Below, one piece after another: positions 40,801 to 52,800 of a stretch of DNA of 64,000 nt. This DNA comes from Apoda limacodes (lineage: Eukaryota; Arthropoda; Insecta; Lepidoptera; Limacodidae). The position numbers and the translations under genes are program-made. Every line of letters begins with the position of its first letter. Position 1 is the first letter of the stretch. The stretch covers positions 7,440,001 to 7,504,000 of the forward strand of contig OX291544.1 of the NCBI GenBank assembly GCA_946406115.1, given 5' to 3'. Under the pieces are notes generated by a model that saw only the letters and a program-made list of their open reading frames with translations, had not been told where the DNA came from and searched no databases.

Positions 40801-43800
40801 TTCAATCTTCTTGTCACTACGAGTCCCCAGTTGTCTTGCCCGATTAGAAGCTTGGGCTCTTCTTTATCGTAGACCAGCTGATCTTTAATGGCGCTTAAAT
40901 GCTGGCAGTTACGGATGTCCTCTATTGCCACCTTCTGTTGCGACAGCTTAAGGTCCTCCATTGTTCGGAGCTCTATTGCCCTCTTGTCTCTTCTGTAGGC
41001 CCCTTTAATTTTAATTTTCAGACGTTCGGAGCTATTTTTCTTAATTATTTTTCCGCCAACGGTTTCTATTGTCAGAGTCTCTTTCTTCCCATTGACTCCG
41101 ATTTGTTCAGCAACCTTTGAGTCCAATAGTGACACCGTTGAGCCCTCGTCCAGAAGCGCCAAGACCCTGGCATGCCCCTTCGGTCCATATACGTCTACTG
41201 GCATTATTTTTAAGTAGACCTTTTCGTTACTTATTGTTGTATGGATTGAAGCGATTTTTTCTTCAGCTTCTTCTCCTTCTTGCTGGCCCAGTTGGTAACA
41301 CTGACTGGTGCCTGGTGCTTCTGCTCTGTTTGGCGGCTTCTCTGAATGGAGGGACGTGTGATGCCATCTGCCGCACTTCTTGCATACCGGCGCCTTGCAA
41401 TTCAACCTTGAGTGCCGGAAGCGTAGGCATTTGAAGCATGTCCTTGTTTTCTTCGCTATGTCCCATTTTCCATTCAGGTCAGCCTCTTTAAAAGTTTTGC
41501 AGTCAAGCAAGTAATGATCGCCTTCGCATCCCGTACAGGCAATTTTCTTTCTTTCTTGAGGCGGCTCCCGTACGTTGTTTATTGGTTTGTGCTCTGGTTC
41601 CCAATTTCTCTTCGGTACGCTTGTGGGTTCCCAGGGCTTCCTTGGTTGTGGTGGAACCGCCTTGTAAGTCCTCCTCAGCTCTTCAGGTGGAGCAAAGTCC
41701 CCACAGATGTCGGCTTCTAGTCCGAGGAATGCGTCCAGTAGGATGAGCTCAGGCATTTCTTCATCCCTTCTTTCTCGATGGTACGCAAACCAACGGAACT
41801 TCATAGAAGACGGCATCTTTTCAGTTAGGCTCTTCAATGTTTCAGGAGAGCTGAGGTATTGACTCTTCTTCAGTGCTTTGATGCTTGCTACTGCATTTCG
41901 GACCCGGCTTGCAAACTGGCAGATGTCGCTTGGGTTTTCATTTACCCTTGGTAGACTCTTCATCTTCTCTAGCTCGGCTAAGGCCAGGGCTCCAGGTCTT
42001 CCGAATCTTGCTTCCAGTCCCGTCATGACTTCCTTCGGATCTTCGGCGGTGAATAGCAGGCTTTGTACAGCTTCCCTTGCCTTTCCTTGGACTGCCCTTC
42101 GTAAACGTGCCAGATTCTGCACGTTGGACAAGGATGGAGCTGTATCCTCAAATGACCTTCTAAAAGCCAGCCATTCTTCACAATTGCCATTGAAGTATGG
42201 AAGTTCGGTGAATCTGGATGCTGCTGCTGTGTCTGGAGCCTTTTCGGTGAGCTTAGCGATAGCTTGGGCCAGCTCTTGGATGTCGCTCTTCTTTTCTTTG
42301 GTTGGAGCTGGCCTTTCGTGATGATGTCTTCGCTTGTCTTGCCTCTCTTCAGTTTGGACAAGCCATTCCTCCACTTCATGGGTCCTTTCGAAGATCTCTA
42401 TTTCTTCTTCTTCTTCGGACTCGGCTTCCACTTCTGCTAGCTTTAGTTTGGCTTGAGCCAGCTCAACTTCTTTACGAGCCAGCTCCATTCTAGCACGAGC
42501 CTCCGCTTGTCTTCTCTTATTTGAGCGGACGGACTGCGTTTCGATGTCACGGTTCCTCCTTTGGACTTGACCATTCGTTGTACCCTTTTCTTTGGGCAGC
42601 GGTGCAGGCGGTGGCAATGCAGGCCTGGCTGGTACTGCGTTGTTGGTGTCAGCTACGATATTCAGCTCCCCGGACTCTTCTGCACTGGTGCTGGGGGGGC
42701 TGTCCTTATTGTCTTCGCAGACTGACTGGTGACGTCAGTACTAGTTTCGGTCGGCGTGCACTGGCTCCAATCTCTCGATGTACCGCTGCTCTCTCCAGTA
42801 GTCTTCGTCTGGGTTGACTCGGTCGTCTTGGAACGCGATGACTCGGATCTTGTGGTCGGCATGTTGACGGCTTCTTTTTTCCCAAATCCGGCTCGACAGG
42901 ACCAGAAAATTGTTACGAACACGCACAGCGGCGACGGGCGTAGGCTAGCTTCCTCGGTTGCTAAAACGAAGCTACGACAACGAAGCGCCGTAGAAATTAG
43001 ACAACCGTACGGTAGCTAGCTACTAGACTAGGCCACTGACGTGTTTATAGTGGACTGTATGTTGTGGGCGACCGTATTGCGGGCCGGACGGGTGAAGCCG
43101 GGTGTCGCACTTGTGAACCGCTGACCACGAAGATTTCTTGAGCGCAAAATAAAATAGCCGAAGTGAAGCTGAGTCTTCTTGTGAAGAATTTATTTACACT
43201 AGAGCACTTATTTTACACTTAATTTCTAGCAGAGTTTCTTCCTTTTTCCTAGCAGCGTTTCTTTCTTGAACCTTCAATTGAGCACTTATTTTCTTGCAGA
43301 GTTTCTTCCTTGATTGTTGGTTCTTCCTTTCTTGATTTCTTGCTGCGAACTGCGACTGCGAACTGACGATGACCGCTGGATCGCTCGAGTTTTAAACAAT
43401 TTCGAACAAACCGGCAGGCCATAAAATTACCGTTACGGTTGTAAACTATAGCTAGACTACTCTTACAATTCTTGCTGTCCTTGTCTACAACTCGTTTGTA
43501 TGGAGGTACATGTTTTTGTTATTTTAAAATATAAAAATGAATTTTCTCTACATTACAATTACTTCCTACAGATAGATATTAATTTTACAAACATTATGAA
43601 ATAGAATTCATACAGATATCTCACAAACTGTGGCTTTAAGAGCCAAAAAATGCAAAGGGCGTCTCGCAAGCGTATTGCTTATAATTTTAAAATTCACGCC
43701 CGGCCTAGTAGCTCCACGGCAAAGTGCGCGGGAGTTTGTTGAACTAAGCAAAATGTTAAGAGCGTAATCCACAACGTATTGCTTATTTTGTAAAAATTCA

Positions 43801-46800
43801 CGCTCTTACTTTTCATACAATTACACAAATACAAATTTTACACTGATAGATTTTAACTATTTACGTATTATTAAGAATTATTAAGAATTTAACTCAACTC
43901 TGCTTGAGTACATATCTTACACTACATGTTATTTACGCCTAAACTATTATTTTACATCGTATATTTTATTTTTGACAATCCTACATATTAAATCCTTACT
44001 GACATTACCTATAGTTACTAAGTTTACACGAGATATTATTTACGAAATACATGCGCTTCCTTAAGTTATTTCTACGTTATTTCTTATATATCTTACTATT
44101 TATTTAACCTTCTTACTTAAAATGTACATAGTTGAGCAAACCTTATGTACTCTATCTCACATTGCAACGACATACTTCTATCCTAGTTGTTGTGACTTTA
44201 TTTTTCGTCACTTGCAACGTTACAACTTAGTATTATTTATTTATCATATAATTCACAAACCTTACAACTTACTAACTTATTATTTTACGTATCGTTTTAG
44301 AGCTACCCTATTGTGTCAATACGACTTTATTTATCAAAAAATCCTTATTTAAACATGTTTACATTTTAATCCTTATATCCTATCCTATCCTATCCTTATT
44401 TATGTGTTTCGTGTGGTCCGTCGCTAACAATACAAGTGGGAAAAAATAAGGTTTATTATTATTTAAGTGCTAAGTAAAACATAGACAAGATGTGTAAAAC
44501 AAACACAGACTAGATATCTTGTCTGTGTTTGTGTAAAATAGAAATAGGTATAATAACCTATTAAGGTGTGTAAAACAAACTTAATTCCTAACCGATAGGT
44601 TATTCATTTTATTCTTTTCCATAGGCGAGGTGTGTTATACAGACATAATAAAAAATGTAGTAGGTACCTACTTACCAAAGGCATAGCCGTGAAGAACATC
44701 ACTAGCAGTCTTTTGAACTCTGGTTGGTTCATTGTGATTATTGACCTGTAACAAACAAAGGGGCTCACTTTAGTTTTTCTTACCCTATGTTTAGGTTTCT
44801 GTTGTCAACAAGGAACCCTTATAGTTCCGGCATGTCCATCCATGTGTCCGCGGCTTAGCTTATTTTACCGCTTATAACTTTAAACTTTAAAGGTGGTAAT
44901 TATCGACGTATGGGACTTATATATAGTCATCTAAGCCTAGATTCACTGCAGTGCTGTGCGGCGATAGGCTCACCCCCTGTCACGCAGCACTAAAGTGTTT
45001 GGTTAAAGTGGCTGCCCACCACATTATGATGTGTGTGTTACCTTTCGGAATATAAAAATCATGAAGTTACACATAAAACAATATAACATAGACTTACGAA
45101 TCGAATTGACAACCTCCTTTTTTAATTCGGAAAAAACAAATTGAATATCCCTTCGTGCGGGTGTCAGTCACACCAGGGACATTATCTAACATGAATCACT
45201 AGCCTGAACATAAAGGTATAAAGGTAAACAACATGAACAAATGACATGTGTAAACATATTTAGGTACGTGCAAATGTGTAGCATGGTCACGCACGGATCA
45301 GTCGCAGACGAGCGCAGGGTTAACTGTAGAGGGGCGGCAGGGTTGTCTGTAGGGTAGCTGCGGGGAGTGGGAAACCTGCGGGTAGTGCTATTACTTACAC
45401 TGTGTCTATATCTATGCTTATACTACCTATTTATTGGCCACAGCCTCGCCCGCGGCAATTCGATTATATTACGCAGTAAAAACTCGAGAAGATTCGTAAT
45501 AACACACTAGCTTACCCGGCGAACGTTGTTTATTTTTTTAAAACAAATGCCGCACCAATCTATTATGAAAGTGTTGCACTAATTCAGAAACCTTCCCCGG
45601 CGTGTGCATAACAACTTACCAAAATTTTATTACAATCGGTATACTCGTATTGCGCGAGTCAGACTCGCACTTGAACCTGTCTGACTAGCTCTTTTTTTGC
45701 TCTCTCAGAAACCTTCCCCGGCGTCTGCATAACAACTTACCAAAATATCATGAAAATCGGTTTAACCTTATTGCGCGAGTTCGACTTGCAGTTAACCTAC
45801 TCTTTTTTTCTTTCTCAAAAATATTCCCAGGCGTGTGCATAACAACTTACCAAAATTTCATTACAATCGGTTAAACCTTATTGCGCGAGTTCGACTTGCA
45901 GTTTACCTACTCTTTTTTTCTTTCTCAAAAATATTCCCGGGCGTGTGCATAACAACTTACCAAAATTTCATTACAATCGGTTTACCCTTATTGCGCGAGT
46001 TCGACCCGCACGTGACCCTGTCCGACACGCACTTGACCCATTGTAGGGTTCCGTAGTCAACAAGGAACCCTTATAGTTTCGCCATGTCCGTCCGTCCGCG
46101 GCTTAGTTCAAAAACTACTGATACGAGAAAGCTGCAATTTAACACATTGATCAAGCCGATAAAGTGGTGGAATAAAATCTTTGAAAAAATATTTTTTTAG
46201 GGTAAGTGGGGACGTAATTTTTTTTTCTCGTCTACTCCATCGTGGGGTATCGTTAGATAGGAATTCCAAAAACATTGGCGGTATGCAAAGATCATTTTTT
46301 GATTTAGGGCTCCGTTTGCGAAACATTTAGCTTTAAAGTACTAATTTTTGTTAGAGTCAAGTGTCCTCCATCTCTACCAGCGAAAGTATAGTATTTAGAA
46401 ATGTAAAAAAAATAACGGTGGTAGTGCATATATAATTAATTTAAAAGGAAAACTATCACGGGTAAGTACACTTTACTGGCTAACGAGTAATAGTCGATCA
46501 AGTTGTAAAATGTACTTGGAAAAGTGAAATTTTCGTACAAATTCCATTAAAAAATAAATATATGAAGTAGGTACATCTGTAAAACAGGTATAAAATAAAA
46601 GTAAATGAACGATGAATATTTATAGAAAAATAAAATAATAACATTCTAGAATAAAACAAATATTTAGGGGCGGCTCCCATACAACAAACGTGATTTTTTT
46701 GCCGTTTTTGTAGACAATGGTACAAAACCCTTCGTGCGCGAGTCCGACTCGCACTTGGCCGATTTTTTCTTTCTCAGGAATCTTCCCCGGCGTGTGCATA

Positions 46801-49800
46801 ACAACTTAACAAAATCTTCAATCGGTTTACCCTTATTGCGCAAGACCGACTCCTCATTACAATAGGTTCCATCAATTCTACTATAAAAGGTTTCAAAATT
46901 TGAAGTAGATTGGACCAAGGAATCACGTTGTCCCATACAAACTTTGCCCCCCTTTTTCACCCATTTAGGGGTAGAATTTCAGAAAATCCTTTTTTATCGA
47001 ATGCCTACATTATACAAAAAACACATCCTTCAAGTTTCAGGTCTCTACAATCAGCGGTTTGGGCTGTGCGCTGATCCGTCAGTCATTTAGGACAAAGCAT
47101 TTTATAGGTACAGATATAACACGCCCCTTTTACAGGCGTATCTAGAATGTTTTTGCTCATAGACGCGACAAGCGACGTAAAGAAATATAGTGACACGCAG
47201 CTTATTCCGCAGACAAATCTGCATGAGAAAAACGTGCGTGAATACTATACATCTAAACTATCAAGTTACTGATGTTTTCGTTGAAATACAAGAAATAAAT
47301 TAATAGTTAATTTATAATTCAATTATGTTAATAAATGCTTTTTGTTTTTTGATTGTAAGTGTTTGAGCAAGGAACTGAACACCGGAATTAATATGGGTAT
47401 TATTATTTTCTGTATGACGTCATGCCTTTATATTTGGGTAACATAAGATTTCAGTACAGATTTTATTGTAAAAAGTGTCGGCCGCAATGGATCAACACCG
47501 CTGGCGCCTGTCTTTCTCTTCCCGCTAACGCCCTAGCGCCAACCTTCGGCAACCCGCCCTCATGCCGTATGCACTCTAATGAACAGCATTTCAGTAACTA
47601 CAGAAATAAAGTTAAACAATTGTAGAAAGGGAACAATATATCGTTAGAGAAATTCGTCCAGTATAGAATTTCAGTACTGTTACTATTCCCTTGGTTTGAG
47701 CTATATGTTATGTTACTAATGTGTCGTAGAACACAATAATAAAATTTTAGTCGGATCTACTGAGCAGGGCCAAAGAAATTCTTAACAAAAAAAAAATTAT
47801 TCAGGTAGGTAAAATAGCCTCATACGTTTTAGATCTTATGTTTTATTAATTGAATAGACTAGTTCACGCAAGTCATCGTATCGTATTGTTTTATTCATAA
47901 AACTGACCTCAGCACGCCAATTGTTCACAATCGATAGAGTCGACTTCAGAACGCGGTTATTACCTACCTTGAAAGTTATTAGCGTTTTGGTACACAAAAG
48001 TGCCGGGCAAACATATTTGTTCCGGATACCAGTTTATTTTGGCAAATTTCAATAAGTTCTTGTTACGGTAGTAAGCGTTTAAATTTAATTTTAATTTTAA
48101 TTCTATTTTATTAGCATGGTGCGTAGCATTTTGTAATTATGATTATGAAAATAGAATATAATTGTATAATATTATATAAATCATCAACCAGGGGTTGCAA
48201 TTACTAAAATCTTTCGTACCTATCTCCCGCACCATACTATTAGTGGTTTCTTTCAAATCCCATACAAAATGTATGATACCTCCCTCCCTAAAGTAAATAT
48301 TTTTAAGATATGCGGCTCAAAATAATTGTTTTAACCTAAAGTAGGTACCTGTGTACCAAACGTCTATAAACTATAATATGTGAAATGGAGTAGTATCCGT
48401 ATGTCACAGACTAGCAGCCTTTATGATTATTTATCATTGTCATTTTTCCATCGAATATATTTATTTACCGAGACGGTTCACACTTGTGTTGTGAATCTGG
48501 TACGGTACCTTATTGATCGAAGGAGGCGCCACCATACTTTAACAAGTAAATTTGGATTAAAACAATTAGATTAGGTAGGGATTTATGAGGAGCTCCGTCG
48601 TTGGATAGCTAGTCAAATAATAAAAACTTCAAAACCCCACTAAAGAGATACAAGACAATAATAATTTATTTGCACCAAAGTTTTTAATATGTATAGTTAG
48701 TTAAATTAAATAAATTTCTGTGTACAAAAAGGAAGCTTAATTAATATCCTAAAAAAAGTTAATTTGTATTTTTTATGTATTATCTAAAGTAAACAAAAAA
48801 ATCGCTTTCAAAGAATTTGCAAAATTTCTAGTTTTATTTCACGCGAATCCCGAATTTAAATATTTGAAATTTTAATGGAAGTTCATATTCATAAATATAT
48901 AATATAATACCGTTTTAGATAAAAAGTTACGTTTGATATTTTTGGGGTTAAATACTTAATTAGGAACCCTATTACTAAGACTCCGCTGTCCGTCCGTCTG
49001 TCACCAGGCTGTATCTCATGAACCGTTACAGTTAGACAGTTGAAATTTTCTCAGATGTATTTCTGTTGCCGCTATAACAACAAATACTAAAAAACAGAAA
49101 AAAAAATATATTTAAGGGGGCTCCCATACAACATACGTGTAAGTTTTTTACGCGTTTTTGTACATAATGGTACGGAAGCTTTCGTGCGCGAGTCCGACTC
49201 GCACTTCGCCGATTTTTTATACTTTTGATAACGCCAGTAAACTTTAATACAAGTTATAAATATATCATATTTTAGTTAAAGTGAAAACTTAAATGTATAC
49301 AACATTTAAAGAATTTTAACATCTTAAAATTTGTTATTTTCAGTTTCTTTTTAATGCTTTAATAGATTGTAATAAAATAACACATTAATATTGAAAATTT
49401 AGTCCAAGCAAAATGAATTTTCTTAGACGCACGGAAAAAAAAGAGTTTCCAAGTTCTATTCCACCAAAATAATTTGCATTCAGTCAAGAAATCCAACTAT
49501 TTTGGACATATTTTGTTCACAGAAGGCAATATTATTTCCCAGAAAAAAAATCATTTTATCAATCGAAATTGATAAACTTCTTTTCGTATGAACAAATTTT
49601 TTTTTAACCAAATAAATGTACGTTTTAGATCAACCAAACTTAAACTAATTACCCTAAGACAGTTAATGTTCTTGTATAAAATAAATACATTTTTATATGC
49701 AACTTTTTATTTTTCTTCATTTGAAACAAAAAATAATTTTGCTTTGATATAATTTATTTTGCGCCAAAATTATGGTTTTCTTAAATCTGCGACGTCACTT

Positions 49801-52800
49801 ATTAAAAACTATATCTTTCGATGAAAATAATTGTATCTTAAATCAAAACCAGTGAAATGTTGAGTTAAGATAATATTGTTTTGAATTAGAGAAAATAATA
49901 ATTTTAACAGAATTTGTTAGATTCTTGACTCAAAATCTGATATTTTAAGCTGAAAAGTCGAAACAAATAAAATACCTCCTTTAAAATATTAAACATTTTC
50001 GTTGAAATTAATCAGCTAGTATCGCTTTGAACGAATTTTCTTTTCGTTTAAGTAAATACCTGCATTTTTAAAATTGAATGAACCTCATCACTGTCCTTCA
50101 TAGGATTTCATGTTGGCTTTTAATTTTAAATAATTGTTCATTGTAGGGTTTTGTGCGTCAAATTAGTATCAGTTTATGCGAGAAACCTACAGTTAATTAT
50201 TTTCTGAGAATTGAAAAGCTCGTGGCCCAGTCGCATTCGTCTATCTGAAACGTATGCGAAGTTAAGCAACGTCGACCGTGGTCAGTACTTGGATGGGTGA
50301 CCGTTTTCTCTTCAATGTATTGTTTTCGTTAAATGTCAAAACAATTGTAATTAAACATAACGCTGTATAATCAGCTAAAGGCGAGAATAGCTACTAAGCT
50401 CGACAAAGTCCATATAAAGGCACTGCGGTAGACTGACTATATGGCCCAAGCCTCCAGAAAAGAGGCCTGTGCCTCTGTAGTAGGGCACTAGCTCGACAAA
50501 CGTCCGATTAGACACACACTAAGTCAGTGCGGTAGACTGACTCTATATGGCCCAAGCCTCCAGAAAAGAGGCGTAGGGCCTTTAAAAAAACTTTATTTAA
50601 TCTTGACGGATAACTATGTCATTTTAGACCGAAACATTTTTTGATTTAAACTAAAATATAATGTTATTAATTTAAGAGCTGATGTAGTCAAGTTAAGAGC
50701 ACTATTCTCTTGTGTGAACTAGACATTTCTTCCGTGCAATAACGCACGAAGTTCTACGCCCAAGAAAACTAAGTGTTTCAAATAAAGAAGCATATTTTAC
50801 TTCAATGAATTAAATATTGTTTCAAACTGATAGAGTTTTAATTACTGGTTCAAAGAAATTTGATCTTGTGTTAACTTCATATTATTTTAAATATTTAAGA
50901 GAAATAATATCTTAGATGAAGTAAATATTCGTTGGTGCATATATAAAACGATATTCTCTTGGCTCAACTAATTCTTTTTTACCGTGCGTGGTAATCATTA
51001 TTTATAGAAAATTATTGAAAGTGATATCTCCGAGAACGGAGTTTTTTTTTGGTTTTATGATATATGGTGCGAAGCTCCACCAACAGTTTATGAATAAAAT
51101 TGCTGTTACAGGTTTTTCGTGGTTTTTGATGTATTTTGACCTGTACCGACTAGACTATTAGATTTTGTTCTATGATTTTTTGTGGATTTGTAAAAGTGGT
51201 AACAGTTGTGAGCTAAGAACACAATAATGCAGTCAGTGGAACGAGCAACTCGGATACGGTTTTTTTTGTTTTAGTATAGTTAAAGTGTACGAATAAGTAT
51301 TTATTATCGAGCGTAACTAACGCCGTAATCGAGCACCCGAATTCCTAGGTTTTTACACAGACATAACTGAAAGGATAAGGCAGAATCCATATCGAGAGTT
51401 TCCACCTAAAATTATTTGCATATATCGAATGTTTTATTACTTAACTTTACTTTTCAGTGGAGACTTGAAGTCTGTTTAATTTTTTTTTGTTTATATTTAA
51501 TTTTCGCAGTCAAGTAACTACATTTTTTTGTAGAAACATGAACTGAAGGTCATTAGTCATAGTTCTAATGAGTATGCTAATAGGATTGTCGACTTAAATT
51601 TTCCAGACTTTGAAATTAAAATAGTTGGTTTAAATTATCGTATGACAGGGGCGATAAGCTTTACAATTGTCATGTTATTGGGTACTAGCAGTGCTTTGCG
51701 ACTTCGTCCCCTGTATTAATCGGGTAACTTATCAGAACATAACATAGTTTATAACCATCTAGCATAATATACCTTTTTAGCAGAGAAAGAATTTTTAAAA
51801 TCAGTTCAGTGGTTACGAAAATTATCCTCAACATATAAAGAAACATACAAAATCCGCTCTCTCTCTTATTAGTAGATTTTGTTTGAATTCCTTCGGTTCA
51901 ATAATTTGTAGTCTTTTAATGCTCAATTTTGCAATGAGACTGGTTTCACTGTGTTTGTCTACGCTAATATTATATAGGAATAAAATTTGTTTGTTTGTAA
52001 TAGGTGGTAATCTCTACAACTACTAACCGATTAAAAGAAACATTTCACTAGTATAAAACTCAACTATGCCTATGGAACATAGGCTAAATTGTTTCGAATG
52101 AAACAAGTTTTAAGTTCGAAATATCAATATTTGTAAGTCGAGTCGGAAGAAAAAAGGCACTATTCTTTAAAGTTGCAATAAAGTATCGGTATGATATTTG
52201 ACGGAAAAATTAAATAAAGAATTAATATAGACCGAGGGACAAAAACGAAGAAAGATTACTTTTTATCCTGATCAAGAGATTCCACGGGTATATTTTTTTC
52301 TGCGGGAAACTACTTTTAACTTTTCTTTTCTTTTATCTTCATAAGAGGGATTACAATTAACTTTTTACGGACCGCCTGATAGTAAGCGGTCATCGTAGCC
52401 CATGGTCGCTTGCATCACCTATCACTCGCGCTTTGCCGACCCTTCAAAAATCTAATAACTTCTTAAAACCCAGAACCCCATACTGAAGTCCTTAGAGAAA
52501 ACCTCTGCAGAGAGCTCATTCCACAACCCAAGCGTTTGCGGGAGGAAGATTCTCTGAAACCGCACTTTACGCGACCATTTCGGTTCCAAAGTGTGAGAAT
52601 GAATTCCCTGCCGATTGTGAGCGGTGCGATGGTAGAAAGTAGCCCATTGTACAAGCGGTAGAACACACGCAGGGAAGTCACTCCTCAGGCTTAAGGGGTC
52701 GATACGGCAAGTGAGTTTGGGATCGTCAACAATTCTCACAGCCCGTTGTTGAACCGCGTCTAAAGGGCCAAGCTGGTATCCGGGTGCACCCGCCCAGCGG

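Larger units (their letters stand above)
24575..44429 (-). mobile_element. BEL/Pao LTR retrotransposon, complete, with two LINEs nested in its 3' LTR
   Basis: The element is bounded by 5-bp target duplications ATACA (24570-24574 and 44430-44434). The LTRs begin TGTTA and end TAACA. It is read on the minus strand, so the 5' LTR is at 42911-44429 and the 3' LTR runs from 37272 to 24575 in three pieces. The internal part carries a primer site, one long gag-pol frame and a polypurine tract. The LTRs differ at one noted position (31046 G against 43754 T), so insertion was recent. It lies in sense orientation in the large ABCD3 intron. Order of domains and target size both fit BEL/Pao. Confidence 0.95.

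Noticed and set aside
37245..43019. Many plus-strand frames of 60-172 codons across the BEL element
   Set aside because: All lie opposite the 1792-codon gag-pol frame and none has a recognisable domain.
45835..46056. 73-codon frame with internal repetition
   Set aside because: It is generated by the minisatellite units.
50222..50303. Functional 5S rRNA gene
   Set aside because: The 5' third and the closing 3' stem are altered or absent. It fits the head of a SINE instead.
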